Below are positions 44,107-53,453 of a stretch of 64,000 nucleotides of DNA, piece by piece. The stretch's first letter is position 1; each line of letters begins with the position of its first letter. The notes under the pieces were generated by a model that worked only from the letters and a program-made list of their open reading frames with translations, did not search any database and was not told the origin of the DNA. The stretch is taken from NCBI GenBank assembly GCA_020061465.1, contig JAGUYG010000004.1:1-64000 (forward strand). The letters run 5' to 3'. Both the position numbers and the translations under genes were made by a program. The DNA comes from Ignavibacteriales bacterium. GTDB taxonomy: Bacteria; Bacteroidota; Ignavibacteria; Ignavibacteriales; Ignavibacteriaceae.

Positions 44107-44619
44107 TTACCATTTATTATAATGTATTTTTTTGCTCAGAAATCTTTCGCCGGCTTCAGGATTTTCATCAGAATATCCTAAAGAAACAAGTGCGATAGGG
44201 ATAATGTGTTCGGGAAGCTCGAATTTTTTCTTTACACTCTCTATAACTTCTTGCAGAGGATAAATTGCAATCCAGCAAGAGCCTAAGCCAAATTCGTGTG
44301 CAGCTAAAAGAATATTTTGAATAGCGGCAGAACAATTTTGAACTATATAATCAATGTTCTGTTCTATTTTATTATCTCCACAAACCAACAAAGCAGCTTG
44401 TGCTTCTTTTAGAATATCAGTTCCGTGCGGTATGGCTTGAATTGCTTTTTGCATAGCTTCTTCGGTATTGATAACTACGAAATCCCATGGCTGTAAATTC
44501 ATTGCTGATGGCGCATACATAGCGGCACGCAGAATTTTATCTATCTTATCTTTTTCAACTTTATCCGACTTATATTTTCTAATACTTCTTCGTGTAAGTA
44601 AAGCATCCATTGTATTCAT
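44107..44619 (-). CDS. Nitroreductase-family flavoprotein
   Basis: 170 aa. Flavin-binding features are clear: ALLTRRSIRKYKSDKVEKDK at the N-terminus, AAMYAPSAMNLQPWDFVVI, GLGSCWIAIYP and IIPIALVSLGY. FMN-dependent enzymes of this group reduce nitro compounds, quinones or enones with NAD(P)H. GGGG upstream of the ATG supports this start. It precedes AlaX by 7 bases on the minus strand. Confidence 0.9.
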   Translation of the reverse strand: MNTMDALLTRRSIRKYKSDKVEKDKIDKILRAAMYAPSAMNLQPWDFVVINTEEAMQKAIQAIPHGTDILKEAQAALLVCGDNKIEQNIDYIVQNCSAAIQNILLAAHEFGLGSCWIAIYPLQEVIESVKKKFELPEHIIPIALVSLGYSDENPEAGERFLSKKIHYNKW

Positions 44620-44687
44620 TCGTTATCCCCTTTCAATTTATTTGAATCAAAATTTGAAGTCACCTTAATTTTTATAACACATCATGT

Positions 44688-45887
44688 TTAAAATAAATTT
44701 GAAATTATTTCATAAGCTCCGATATATGTTCCTATTATACTTCCGGTGCCTGCCAATAAAAATACGAGCAAAACTTTAAGCAGCTTATTGTGCCACCACA
44801 TTTTAATTTTGCCGGCATCATCAATCACAGAATGAATTTCACTTACTAATGGAGGCTGATAATACACTTGCACAAATGCGGCAATATATCCAGCGCCAAT
44901 AACCGGACTTAAACTTGTAAACGGCGCGGCAAAGAATGCAGCAATAATTGTAAACGGATGACCTGCTGCAAATATTGCCCCCAAACTGCTCGGTATACCG
45001 TTGGCTAATATCCAATAAAGAAAGTTGCTGCCGGCTTCATTCAATCCTTTGTTAAAACCAATGTAAAGAAGCGAACCGACTATGATAGCCGGTACCAGCC
45101 AGCCAATCCACTTCATCCAGGTCGAAGCTGATGGAATTACCTCTATTGCCGATAAATCAATTTCGCCGCTTTCATCATTTAAAATGTGTTTGATTCCTTC
45201 AATATGTCCCGCTCCTACAACAGCCACTATTTTATTGCCATCCGTATTTTTTATTTTTTGAGCAAGATATTGGTCGCGTTCATCAACGATTACTTTCTTA
45301 ATTACAGGCATTACTCTGCCTAATTCACTCATCATTTCAGTTAGAAGGTCTTTCTGCTTTAGCTGTTCTAATTTTTCATCGGTTATCTCCACATTGTTAA
45401 AAATGCCGGCAAGACCTGATGAAACAAATTTCAATTTTTGAAAGAAAGACATTGAGTTCCATGCACGTTTAAGCGTAATTCGTACATCTCTATCGCAAAG
45501 ATCAAATGCGATATTATGCTGTTGAGCAGTACTAACTGCTTGAAGCAATTCTACACCCGGTACCACACCTAATTTTTCACCAAGTTTTTTTTGATAGGAT
45601 GCTAATAATAAATTTACAATTAGCGTAGTTAATTGTTTTTCGCGTATTACAGTTTTTAAGTCAAGCGATTCCCATCGTTTTTTTTCCGAAAGAGCTTTGA
45701 ATCTTTGTTGATCTAATTCAACACAAACCTTATCCGGCAATTCTTTTTCGATAACTGTTTTAACTAAGTCAGCCGATGCTTTTGAGATATGTGCTGTGCC
45801 TAAGAGAATGTATTGTTTATCATTCCTGAAAAGTATGTGAACATCGGAAGGATATTCCTTAACCTGCATCAACTCTTCTTCCGGCAA
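44688..45887 (-). CDS. TraB/PrgY-family membrane protein
   Basis: 399 aa from TTG with AGGAG about 8 bases upstream; an ATG at 45869 is the alternative. Residues 15-245 form the TraB/GumN-like domain: ILLGTAHISKASADLVKTVI, the paired KVCVELDQQRF and IVAVVGAGHIEGIKHIL (GxxH motifs). The C-terminal third has about four membrane helices (IGWLVPAIIVGSLLYIG onward). PrgY members bind and inactivate a peptide pheromone in enterococci; the role elsewhere is unknown, and a peptidase-like function is often suggested. Stands alone. Confidence 0.87.
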   Translation of the reverse strand: MPEEELMQVKEYPSDVHILFRNDKQYILLGTAHISKASADLVKTVIEKELPDKVCVELDQQRFKALSEKKRWESLDLKTVIREKQLTTLIVNLLLASYQKKLGEKLGVVPGVELLQAVSTAQQHNIAFDLCDRDVRITLKRAWNSMSFFQKLKFVSSGLAGIFNNVEITDEKLEQLKQKDLLTEMMSELGRVMPVIKKVIVDERDQYLAQKIKNTDGNKIVAVVGAGHIEGIKHILNDESGEIDLSAIEVIPSASTWMKWIGWLVPAIIVGSLLYIGFNKGLNEAGSNFLYWILANGIPSSLGAIFAAGHPFTIIAAFFAAPFTSLSPVIGAGYIAAFVQVYYQPPLVSEIHSVIDDAGKIKMWWHNKLLKVLLVFLLAGTGSIIGTYIGAYEIISNLF

Positions 45888-46173
45888 AATATTTTCTCCT
45901 TTACCTTAAATAATTTTGGATGTAATTTGCAGACGAAAAAGTGCTCAGAATTATTTGCGATTTATCAATCTGCTGATTTGAGTTATTAACACTCACTTGT
46001 TACTTAATTTACAACCGTATAAAGTTAAAATTGGGATTACGGAACAAGCGGCTGTAAAAATTTTGAGAGGAAATTTAAGAAAATTTACAGACAGATGAGT
46101 TCCGTCATTCTGATATTTTTGAAATCATCAAAGATCCATGAAAGACCGAAATTTATAAAAAAAGGAAAAAGAG

Positions 46174-47160
46174 ATGTTCTCATCTTTAATAAACAGTAAA
46201 AAAAGAATTTGCCGCGCTTACTTTTTAGCCTGTATATTGACAGGAATAATAATTTTATTAACCGTATCAGCATTTTTAAGCAACGAGGAAGCAGTCGGTT
46301 TAAACAAGCAAAGCAAGATAATATCAAATGAAAAAATGACAGGAATGATGGTTATTTCACCAAAGATTCCAGATCAAATGAGCTTTGCCGGTGAAAGGAC
46401 GCCGCTTGAAAAATTTGATGTTAGAGAACGAATAGACAGGGAAATGATAGTGAACACCTACTGGCATTCAGCAACAATATTGACGATGAAAAGATCGAAC
46501 AGATGGCTTCCCGTGATAGAGCCTATTCTGAAAAAGAATCAAATTCCCGAAGATTTCAAGTACGTGGTTTTAGTTGAGAGCGGATTGCTTAATTTGATTT
46601 CTCCAGCAGGCGCAACAGGATTTTGGCAGTTCTTAAATTCAACCGCTAAAGAATATGAATTAGAAGTGAATGACGAAGTAGATGAAAGATATAATGTGGA
46701 AAAATCTACCGAGGCGGCGTGCAAGTATATAAAAGCAGCTTACGATTCTTTTGCAAGCTGGACAATGGCGGCTGCCGCATTTAATATGGGTATAAGCGGA
46801 CTTCGCCGTCAAGCCGAAAAACAAAAAACTAATGATTATTACGATCTGCTTCTGAGTGAAGAAACATCTCGATATATTGCAAGGGTTTTAGCCCTTAAAG
46901 AAATTCTTTCAAATCCCGTGGAATATGGTTATTTTATAAATACCAATGAGCTATATCCGAAATTATTATTCAAGGAAATTGAAGTGCACAAAACGATTAA
47001 AGATTTAACAGAATTTGCTTTTGAGAGCGGGATAAGCTATAAAACGTTAAAGACTTTCAATCCATGGCTGAGAGGTGATAAGCTGTCAATCAAAAATGGT
47101 AAAGTGTATAAGATTAAAATTCCTATCGGGGATGGTATTGAAACCGTTAAGCTTGAATAG
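46174..47160 (+). CDS. Lytic transglycosylase (MltD-like, SLT domain)
   Basis: 328 aa; AAAGGA lies 7 bases before the ATG. It has a membrane/signal segment (AYFLACILTGIIILLTV). The Slt domain (about 105-225) shows KYVVLVESGLLNLISPAGAT with catalytic E135, GFWQFLNSTAKEYEL and ASWTMAAAAFNMGISGLRR. A C-terminal LysM-like stretch (SGISYKTLKTFNPWLRGDKL) should bind peptidoglycan. It cleaves the glycan strand leaving a 1,6-anhydro end, in the periplasm. Divergent from the TraB-family gene. Confidence 0.9.
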   Translation: MFSSLINSKKRICRAYFLACILTGIIILLTVSAFLSNEEAVGLNKQSKIISNEKMTGMMVISPKIPDQMSFAGERTPLEKFDVRERIDREMIVNTYWHSATILTMKRSNRWLPVIEPILKKNQIPEDFKYVVLVESGLLNLISPAGATGFWQFLNSTAKEYELEVNDEVDERYNVEKSTEAACKYIKAAYDSFASWTMAAAAFNMGISGLRRQAEKQKTNDYYDLLLSEETSRYIARVLALKEILSNPVEYGYFINTNELYPKLLFKEIEVHKTIKDLTEFAFESGISYKTLKTFNPWLRGDKLSIKNGKVYKIKIPIGDGIETVKLE

Positions 47161-47237
47161 AAATTCTCTTTAGAATACGAAAGATTCGTCAACTAATTTT
47201 TCGAAAATTTGGCAATAATATATTGGGGATTAAAAAC

Positions 47238-48335
47238 ATGATAATAAAGCTAAAAAATTTTTATACATGCTGTATTCTTGTTTGCTTAATTTTATTCTAT
47301 TCCTGCGGTCCGAAAAATGCTTTCTTAACCGAAAGTCACATTCTAAATATCATTTCGAAAGTGGGATCTCTGATAGAAAGCAAAACCAATGATAAATCTC
47401 CAGGCTATGCGGTAATGATTATTAAAGACTCGGAAATAATTTATCTTAAAAATATAGGATTAGCCGATCTTGCATCTCATAAAGAAATAAATCAAAGCAC
47501 AGCATTCTATTTAGCATCGTTGTCTAAACAATTTACTGCAATGGCAATAATGATATTATACGAAAGAGGCGAATTGGTTTATGACGATCCGATATCCAAA
47601 TATTTTCCTGAGTTTCCGGATTATGGTAAAGAAATTACAATCAGAAACCTGCTTACACATTCTTCCGGCTTACGTGATCATTACGATGTGGTCGGAGTAG
47701 ATATTGATTCACTCACTAATCAAGATGTTTGGAACGTTCTCAAAACGCAGGACAGTTTGCAGTTTAAACCCGGCTCAAAAATGCAATATTCGAATTCCGG
47801 GTATGTATTACTTGCAATGTTAGTCGAAAGGATTACCGCTCAGCCTTTCAGCCGATTTTTAACTGAAAATATATTTGCGCCGCTCGAAATGAAAAATACT
47901 CTTGTTTATGATGAAAGAAAACCTTATATAGCAAACCGTGGAATTGGTTATATTCGAAACGATACAGGTTCGTTTTCCAGTTCCGATTATACATTATCCA
48001 CTACAGGGGCTGGAGGTATGTATTCTACTCTGGAGGATCTCTATAAATGGGATCAAGCGCTCAATTCCGAAAAATTGGTAAAAAATGAAACTTTTGAGGA
48101 TGCACTTTCATCCTTTTTAACGATTGACAGGAATAAAACTAACTACGGATTCGGCTGGATGTCGAATGAATACGAGGGAATTGACTACCACTATCATACA
48201 GGCTCCTTAAAGGGATTTCGAAACATAATTTTGCGGATTCCGGAACATCAGTTTACCTTTATCGTCTTATCCAATGCTGGTGAGCATCTGCTGACAAAAG
48301 AGCATTTTTCCGATTTATTTTTTCAAATACCGTAA
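47238..48335 (+). CDS. Beta-lactamase-fold serine hydrolase (lipoprotein)
   Basis: 365 aa from the ATG at 47238, with GGGGA about 9 bases upstream; the frame is open to a TTG at 47223. Lipobox in LILFYSCGPK. Class C/DD-peptidase signature: SLSK (S94, K97), YSN (Y184, S185, N186) and a late HTGSLKGF replacing KTG. It is a membrane-anchored periplasmic enzyme, more likely a peptidase or esterase than an antibiotic-degrading lactamase. It follows the lytic transglycosylase by 77 bases on the same strand, fitting a cell-wall role. Confidence 0.88.
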   Translation: MIIKLKNFYTCCILVCLILFYSCGPKNAFLTESHILNIISKVGSLIESKTNDKSPGYAVMIIKDSEIIYLKNIGLADLASHKEINQSTAFYLASLSKQFTAMAIMILYERGELVYDDPISKYFPEFPDYGKEITIRNLLTHSSGLRDHYDVVGVDIDSLTNQDVWNVLKTQDSLQFKPGSKMQYSNSGYVLLAMLVERITAQPFSRFLTENIFAPLEMKNTLVYDERKPYIANRGIGYIRNDTGSFSSSDYTLSTTGAGGMYSTLEDLYKWDQALNSEKLVKNETFEDALSSFLTIDRNKTNYGFGWMSNEYEGIDYHYHTGSLKGFRNIILRIPEHQFTFIVLSNAGEHLLTKEHFSDLFFQIP

Positions 48336-48593
48336 ACAAAAATGAGCTGTCTTAGTATAAAACACCAAACTTGATAAATTTATAGACAAACGCCCTAATT
48401 GTAAAAAAATGAGAAAAATTGCTGGAATATGTGAATCTTACCGGATTATCTATAATCTAACTAAAAAATTAGATATAGACTGATTTTTTGACTTAACAAA
48501 TTCAGAATAAATTATTATTTTACTAGTCTAAAAAGTGCAAACTTTTTATAAATAATTAATAAACTATAGCAATTAGCTTAGGAGAATAAAAAA

Positions 48594-49451
48594 TTGAAGA
48601 TCACAAAGCAATTTACTAACCGGGAAAGTAAATCTTTAGATAAATACTTACAAGACATCGGAAAAGTCGATCTTTTAACTCCTGAACAAGAAATAGAATT
48701 AGCAAAACGGATAAAAAAAGGCGATCAGCAAGCTTTAGAAACCCTTACAAAAGCCAACCTCCGGTTTGTTGTGAGCGTTGCTAAACAGTTTCAAAACCAG
48801 GGTTTATCGCTAAATGACTTGATAAACGAAGGAAACCTCGGGTTAATAAAAGCCGCAAAAAGATTTGATGAAACCCGAGGGTTTAAGTTTATTTCTTATG
48901 CCGTTTGGTGGATTCGTCAATCGATTATGCAGGCAATTGCCGAGCAATCGAGAATGGTTCGACTCCCGCTTAACAGAATAGGTACATTGAATAAGCTGGG
49001 AAAAGCTTACTCCAAATTGGAGCAGGAATATGAACGAAAGCCAAATCCCAGCGAACTGGCTGCCGAATTAGACATGGATGCGGACGAAGTATCCAATACT
49101 TTACAGCTTTATGGACGCCATGTTTCGGTTGATGCTCCATTAAAAGAAGGCGAGGATAAAAATAGCTTGCTCGATATTATCGTAAACGATCAGCAGCCGT
49201 CACCCGACGGCAGCTTGATGCAGGAATCGTTGAAGAATGAAGTTGAAGACGTGCTTTCTACCTTATCTGAGAGGGAAGCTGAAGTTCTGAAATTATACTT
49301 CGGTATAAACAGTGAACACTCTGCAACTTTGGAAGAAATCGGTGAGCGGTTTAATTTGACAAGAGAACGCGTAAGACAGATTAAAGAAAAAGCTTTACGT
49401 AGTTTGAGATATGCTTCTAAAAGCAAAAACCTAAGAGTTTATTTAGGTTAA
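48594..49451 (+). CDS. rpoD: Primary sigma factor (sigma-70, short Bacteroidota/Chlorobi form)
   Basis: 285 aa from TTG with AGGAG 9 bases upstream. Region 1.2 ([20 protein letters not shown]), region 2 ([40 protein letters not shown]), region 3 and region 4 helix-turn-helix ([20 protein letters not shown]) are all present. The large region 1.1 of proteobacterial RpoD is absent, as is normal for this phylum. It directs core RNA polymerase to housekeeping promoters. A rho-independent terminator follows at 49473-49515. Confidence 0.95.
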   Translation: MKITKQFTNRESKSLDKYLQDIGKVDLLTPEQEIELAKRIKKGDQQALETLTKANLRFVVSVAKQFQNQGLSLNDLINEGNLGLIKAAKRFDETRGFKFISYAVWWIRQSIMQAIAEQSRMVRLPLNRIGTLNKLGKAYSKLEQEYERKPNPSELAAELDMDADEVSNTLQLYGRHVSVDAPLKEGEDKNSLLDIIVNDQQPSPDGSLMQESLKNEVEDVLSTLSEREAEVLKLYFGINSEHSATLEEIGERFNLTRERVRQIKEKALRSLRYASKSKNLRVYLG

Positions 49452-49472
49452 TTGAAAGTTAATACAAACAAG

Positions 49473-49515
49473 ATTCCGTTTCTCCTTCCGAAAGGGAAAC
49501 GGAATTTTTTATTTT
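49473..49515 (+). terminator. Rho-independent terminator of rpoD
   Basis: Stem ATTCCGTTT (49473-49481) / AAACGGAAT (49497-49505) with an inner CCTTCCGAAAGG hairpin, followed by TTTTTTATTTT. It starts 21 bases after the rpoD stop. Confidence 0.85.
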
Positions 49516-49564
49516 AAACGATCCCTATTGATTAGCCTTCGTTGAAACGAAATTCCATCTCTTT

Positions 49565-49612
49565 TAAAAATAAAAAACAGACGGAAGGAAAGATTAAACA
49601 ACTTCCATCTGT
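49565..49612 (-). terminator. Rho-independent terminator of the HEAT-repeat gene
   Basis: ACAGACGGAAG (49577-49587) pairs with CTTCCATCTGT (49602-49612) with one mismatch. On the minus strand the stem is followed by TTTTTTATTTTT, 26 bases after the stop codon. Confidence 0.75.
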
Positions 49613-49637
49613 ATGGAATGCTCAAGTGGAACACAGC

Positions 49638-50153
49638 TTACTCCTCTTTATCAAATGAAATTTCGGTTAAAATTTTATAACTTTTATAGACTGTCGTTGG
49701 ATATTCGGTTAAAATTGCAAAGCTCATTCTTCTAACTCGTGGGTTCTCATCATATTTTGCCAATTTTTCTATTGCTCTCTTCCCCTGCTCATTACCCATC
49801 TTATAAAGGACTAATGCTATTAAAATTCTTGTTTCGGGATCGTCCTCTCTTGACAATTGATTGATCAACTCATTTTCTAAATCAGTAATATTATACTTTC
49901 CGGCAAAATATATAGAACTTCTTCTTAAACCAAGGTTGTCTGATTTTATTCCTTCGGCAAGGCTTTTTACAGCATTCGGAAATCGCGCAGTTTGGTTCTC
50001 GTACGATAATGAAGAATCGCGCTCATTTATTCCTTCGTTCACTTTAGAGATGCTATAAGCATTCAACTTAAAGCTTAAGCCGATGATCAGCACTAAGATT
50101 AAATAAGCTGCGATAAAATCATTTTTGCTGTTTACAATTTGTACCCGTTTCAT
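49638..50153 (-). CDS. Exported HEAT-repeat protein
   Basis: 171 aa with AAAGGAGG 5-6 bases before the ATG, one of the strongest ribosome-binding sites in the window. An uncleaved N-terminal helix or signal (YLILVLIIGLSFKLNAY) is followed by two to three HEAT-like helical pairs (NLGLRRSSIYFAGKYNITDL, RILIALVLYKMGNEQGKRAI, ENPRVRRMSFAILTEY). Such repeats act in protein binding. No partner is indicated. It faces rpoD tail to tail. Confidence 0.8.
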   Translation of the reverse strand: MKRVQIVNSKNDFIAAYLILVLIIGLSFKLNAYSISKVNEGINERDSSLSYENQTARFPNAVKSLAEGIKSDNLGLRRSSIYFAGKYNITDLENELINQLSREDDPETRILIALVLYKMGNEQGKRAIEKLAKYDENPRVRRMSFAILTEYPTTVYKSYKILTEISFDKEE

Positions 50154-50331
50154 TTTAGACCTCCTTTTAATTTTGTCATTTTATCTTCAAACTTTCTGAT
50201 CAAACTTAGTCCGAACAAATGTCAGCGTTGTCAATTGCAAGTAAATGAATGTCAAATTATGTCATAAGGGGGTATGATGGGTGGTTAAAAAAATGGATAG
50301 TCGAACAGAACAATTTTAAGGTGATATTTGT

Positions 50332-51369
50332 TTACTTCTTCCAAAACTTATTATAGTTTGTTCGCGTTACAATTCCTATTGGTCCTTGATAAATTCCCCC
50401 GTCAAGATATCCATCATAAACTCTTACGGCAATAATATTGCGTTGGTTTTTTTGTAATACTTCTTTAGGAATAACGTAAGCGCGTTGTTTCTGCCAATTA
50501 TCTCCGAGATTGACGCCAAACATATCCTCATAAAATTCACCTGTGTAGCCTACAAGTGAGCCGTTAATAAATATCTGGTCGAAATCATCTATTTTGCCTA
50601 AGAGCAGAACCAGTTCTTGATCCTGATATTCTTTAGGAAGTGTAAAATCTTTTCTATACCATGCAAAGCCGTCATAATGCGGAAAACCCTGATGTTCCCA
50701 AAAGCCCGGGACGATAATTGTGTGCCAATCGGAGTCGTCGAAATTATTGTCCTTAAATTCCGTCATATCGCCTAATGCAAATTTCCATTGACCGGCAAGA
50801 TTAATATCGAGAGGTATTTCATTTTCATTTATATAAATTCCAAGCTCGCCTGAAATTATCCCGCCTTCCAATTGAGAATCGTATACACGCACTGCTATTA
50901 AATTTTTTTCGTTTTTGCTCAATATATTTTCGGGGATGTAGTATTTCCGCTGAACATTGTAAGCTGTTACAAAAGCAGGCAGGAACGAACCGGAAAAACC
51001 GACTTTATAGCCGTTTATATATACCTCGTCAACATCGTCTATGTAGCCCAAATATAAATAAACACTTTTTCCTTTTAAGTCTTCTTTTACATCAAAATGC
51101 CGACGGTACCACGCGAAACCATTGTAACCGTGGAAGCCTTCATTTTCCCATGAAGAGGGGGCGTAAATTTCTTCCCAATTGCTGTCATCGTAATCAGGTA
51201 ATGCCCATTCTCTATTATCTCCGATTGAAAACTTCCAGTAACCTTTTAGATTTTGAATTCTTCTTCCTTCAATGGCATTGGTTTGAGGTTCTTCGCAACT
51301 TAAAAGTAGTAATGATACCACCGGCAAAAAGAATAACAGACAAAAAAATTTTTTATTAATCCAAACCAT
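50332..51369 (-). CDS. Lipoprotein of two tandem jelly-roll sugar-binding domains
   Basis: 345 aa from the ATG at 51369 (the frame is open to 51423). Lipobox in LLLLSCEE. Two homologous halves, about 30-185 and 190-340, each with GYWKFSIGD / GQWKFALGD, DSNWEEIYAPSSWENEGFHG / DSDWHTIIVPGFWEHQGFPH, FAWYRR / FAWYRK, VYINGYKVGFSG / IFINGSLVGYTG and AVRVYD. These are the galactose-binding-like fold found at the N-terminus of GH2 beta-galactosidases, without any catalytic domain. It probably binds glycans at the cell surface or in the periplasm. The repeat arose by internal duplication. Confidence 0.85.
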   Translation of the reverse strand: MVWINKKFFCLLFFLPVVSLLLLSCEEPQTNAIEGRRIQNLKGYWKFSIGDNREWALPDYDDSNWEEIYAPSSWENEGFHGYNGFAWYRRHFDVKEDLKGKSVYLYLGYIDDVDEVYINGYKVGFSGSFLPAFVTAYNVQRKYYIPENILSKNEKNLIAVRVYDSQLEGGIISGELGIYINENEIPLDINLAGQWKFALGDMTEFKDNNFDDSDWHTIIVPGFWEHQGFPHYDGFAWYRKDFTLPKEYQDQELVLLLGKIDDFDQIFINGSLVGYTGEFYEDMFGVNLGDNWQKQRAYVIPKEVLQKNQRNIIAVRVYDGYLDGGIYQGPIGIVTRTNYNKFWKK

Positions 51370-51584
51370 ATTCAATTTAATTTTAACAACAAACTTATAG
51401 ATAAATTCCTTCCCTGTGGTCAATTAATTGTAATGACTTGTAAAAAGATGTCACCGGTAAATATTTAGTAATCTCTATTGTATCACTCCATTAGTAAATG
51501 CAATCATTCGTCTTAAATTTAACGCAGCAGGAATTAATGCAAAATGAAGATCGATAAAGAATAGGATCGGTAGATAATATTAAG

Positions 51585-51620
51585 AAAATTAAAAGGGATG
51601 GGCGAGGCTCCCATCCCTTT
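51585..51620 (-). terminator. Rho-independent terminator of the MORN-like gene
   Basis: AAAGGGATGGG (51592-51602) / CCCATCCCTTT (51610-51620) is an exact stem with a 7-base loop. On the minus strand it is followed by TAATTTTCTT. It is 67 bases after the stop. Confidence 0.75.
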
Positions 51621-51686
51621 CAGCAATGTGTTGAAGTTATGTTTACCCTTCAGATTTTGTTATTGATGCCCTCCAATGTGATTTGT

Positions 51687-52232
51687 TTATGATGATTTTG
51701 TATTTTCAAAATCAATTTGATTAAGAATTTCATCTTTACGATAAATGATTTTAGTTTTCAATGAGCCATTAGGATTATAGCTTTCCCATTTACCCTCTTT
51801 CATTCCGTTTACATAAATGCCTTCTTCTTTTAAGCTGCCGTTTTTATAGTACCATTTCCACATTAAATAAGCTTTGTCGTCTTTAAAATATCCTTCGGAT
51901 TCAAGCTGACCATCGGGATAAAAATAATACCACTTTCCCGTGTAATTATTATCAATAATGTGCCCGTACATTTCAACATTTCCGTTTTGGTAGTAAAGGA
52001 TAAATTCTCCGTTTTTAATTCCGTTTACAACATCGTATTCCATAATTTTCCGTTGAACCGTATCGATCACTCTTCCTGTAAATGTGATTTTACTCCCGCT
52101 TTTATATAGCAGTCCATCATTCCGCAAAACGATTTCGTTCTTAATAGGTGCGATTTCATGCCTATCAATAATGATTAAGCCAAACATTATTGAAGCAAGA
52201 AAAATTAAACCGATTATAATTTTTTTATTCAT
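51687..52232 (-). CDS. MORN-like repeat protein (YwqK type)
   Basis: 181 aa. An N-terminal membrane helix (IIIGLIFLASIMFGLIII) anchors a domain of at least five MORN-variant hairpins: GIKNGEFILYYQNGNVEMYG, TGKWYYFYPDGQLESEGYF, MWKWYYKNGSLKEEGIYVNG, KEGKWESYNPNGSLK. Databases sometimes label this family a toxin-antitoxin system YwqK antitoxin, a name I consider poorly supported here since no toxin gene is adjacent. Function unknown; probably extracytoplasmic. Confidence 0.82.
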   Translation of the reverse strand: MNKKIIIGLIFLASIMFGLIIIDRHEIAPIKNEIVLRNDGLLYKSGSKITFTGRVIDTVQRKIMEYDVVNGIKNGEFILYYQNGNVEMYGHIIDNNYTGKWYYFYPDGQLESEGYFKDDKAYLMWKWYYKNGSLKEEGIYVNGMKEGKWESYNPNGSLKTKIIYRKDEILNQIDFENTKSS

Positions 52233-52558
52233 GTATTAAGTTATTTTGCCTTCATTAATAGCCCCCAACCTCAAGTTGGCAGCATAGCTATTGAATAATT
52301 CCCCAATCCTTATGCCAACTGTTAAATTCTTTAGAATGAACATTTACAACTTGAAGCGCTGTTTTAAATCGAGATTGTTATCATGGAATAAGACAAAATG
52401 GAGCGATTATTTCTTCAAAACTATAAGCAATTAGATTTCCCGTTGAATTTCAAAAAATTAATACCTTGTAACGTTTGAATTACTTATCTTTGTAACAAAA
52501 TTTCAATAGGTGTATTTACCGGCTGGAATATTAAAACGCAACCAAACCGAGGGGTGAA
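52233..52558. other. Divergent intergenic region
   Basis: 326 bases between the MORN-like and DUF3365 genes. A small hairpin CCAACCTCAAGTTGG is at 52266-52280, with a CCAACTGTT-type echo near 52316. It should hold two divergent promoters. No gene or repeat of the other families seen. Confidence 0.5.
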
Positions 52559-53149
52559 ATGAAAACTCTTGTCTTCTATTTCTGCTTCTTAATTTTTACG
52601 GTGCTCATTCTTTCTTCTTGTGGCGAAAAACAAAAGCAAATAACCCCGGCTCAAAAAGATGAGCTAAGCAAACTCTCCGCTGATTTTATGAAAACCCTTA
52701 AAGAAGTTCTAATAAAAGAAATGCAAACTAATGGTGCATTGGCTGCTGTTGGTGTATGTTCGGATACTGCGCAATCAATGACGAAGAAGTATGCGGACCA
52801 AAACGCATTATACTTAAAAAGGATTTCGCTGAAGAATAGAAATCCTAATAATTATCCTAACGAATTCGAAGCGAAAATATTAAATCTTTTCGAGGAAAAG
52901 CATAAGCAGGGGCAGCTTAAGCCTGATGAAGATTACACCGAAATAATTACAATTGACGGGAAAGATTATATACGCTATTTGAAGCCCATCTTTGTTCAAG
53001 CTGAATGTCTCACGTGTCATGGATTGGAAGAACAGATACCGCATGAAATAAAAACATTACTTGATGAGAAATATGAGAATGATAAAGCACGTAATTATTC
53101 AGCCGGTGATTTTCGGGGCGCAGTATCTATTAGAAAGCCGATAAATTAA
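52559..53149 (+). CDS. DUF3365 heme-type lipoprotein
   Basis: 196 aa with lipobox in LILSSCGEK. The DUF3365/Tll0287-like domain shows AVGVCSDTAQSMTKKYADQN, LKRISLKNRNPNNYPNEFEA and a covalent heme site AECLTCHG (C150, C153, H154) with LKPIFVQ before it. Such domains sense redox or small molecules in the periplasm; here it is a free-standing lipoprotein, so it may carry electrons or sense. Maturation needs a cytochrome c assembly system not in this window. Confidence 0.87.
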   Translation: MKTLVFYFCFLIFTVLILSSCGEKQKQITPAQKDELSKLSADFMKTLKEVLIKEMQTNGALAAVGVCSDTAQSMTKKYADQNALYLKRISLKNRNPNNYPNEFEAKILNLFEEKHKQGQLKPDEDYTEIITIDGKDYIRYLKPIFVQAECLTCHGLEEQIPHEIKTLLDEKYENDKARNYSAGDFRGAVSIRKPIN

Positions 53150-53453
53150 TTCAGTAAAGAATAATTAAACAGTAACCAAAAATATTTGTCAAATGACTCT
53201 TGGAGAAATTTTAATTGTGAATAAAGCACCAAATGACAAAACCCAAATAACAAATAAGAACCAAATACCAAATTCAAAATCATAAAAGCTTTTTGCCTTA
53301 AGATTTGGTTTATTGAGATTTGCGGAACGATCCTACGGAGAAAATTAGACATTATTTGTTATTTGTTTTTTGCGATTTGGGATTTTATATCTAAGAGATT
53401 TTTTATCAATTTAATTATTTAAAGAATCTAACAATAACCTTAGCTGGGGAAAT
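53150..53453. other. Gap with low-complexity sequence and one palindrome
   Basis: The sequence is rich in repeated CCAAAT/ACAAAT motifs, in which the open frame 53146-53352 is not a gene. A palindromic element variant, GCGGAACGATCCTACGGA, lies at 53332-53349. The promoter of the acyl-CoA ligase gene is presumably in the last 100 bases. Confidence 0.55.

Noticed and set aside
51687-52232. Antitoxin role for the YwqK-type protein
   Set aside because: The database name is not supported here: the protein is a membrane-anchored MORN-type repeat with no toxin gene next to it.
53146-53352. 68-codon minus-strand open frame
   Set aside because: Low-complexity CCAAAT/ACAAAT sequence carrying a palindromic element; not gene-like.
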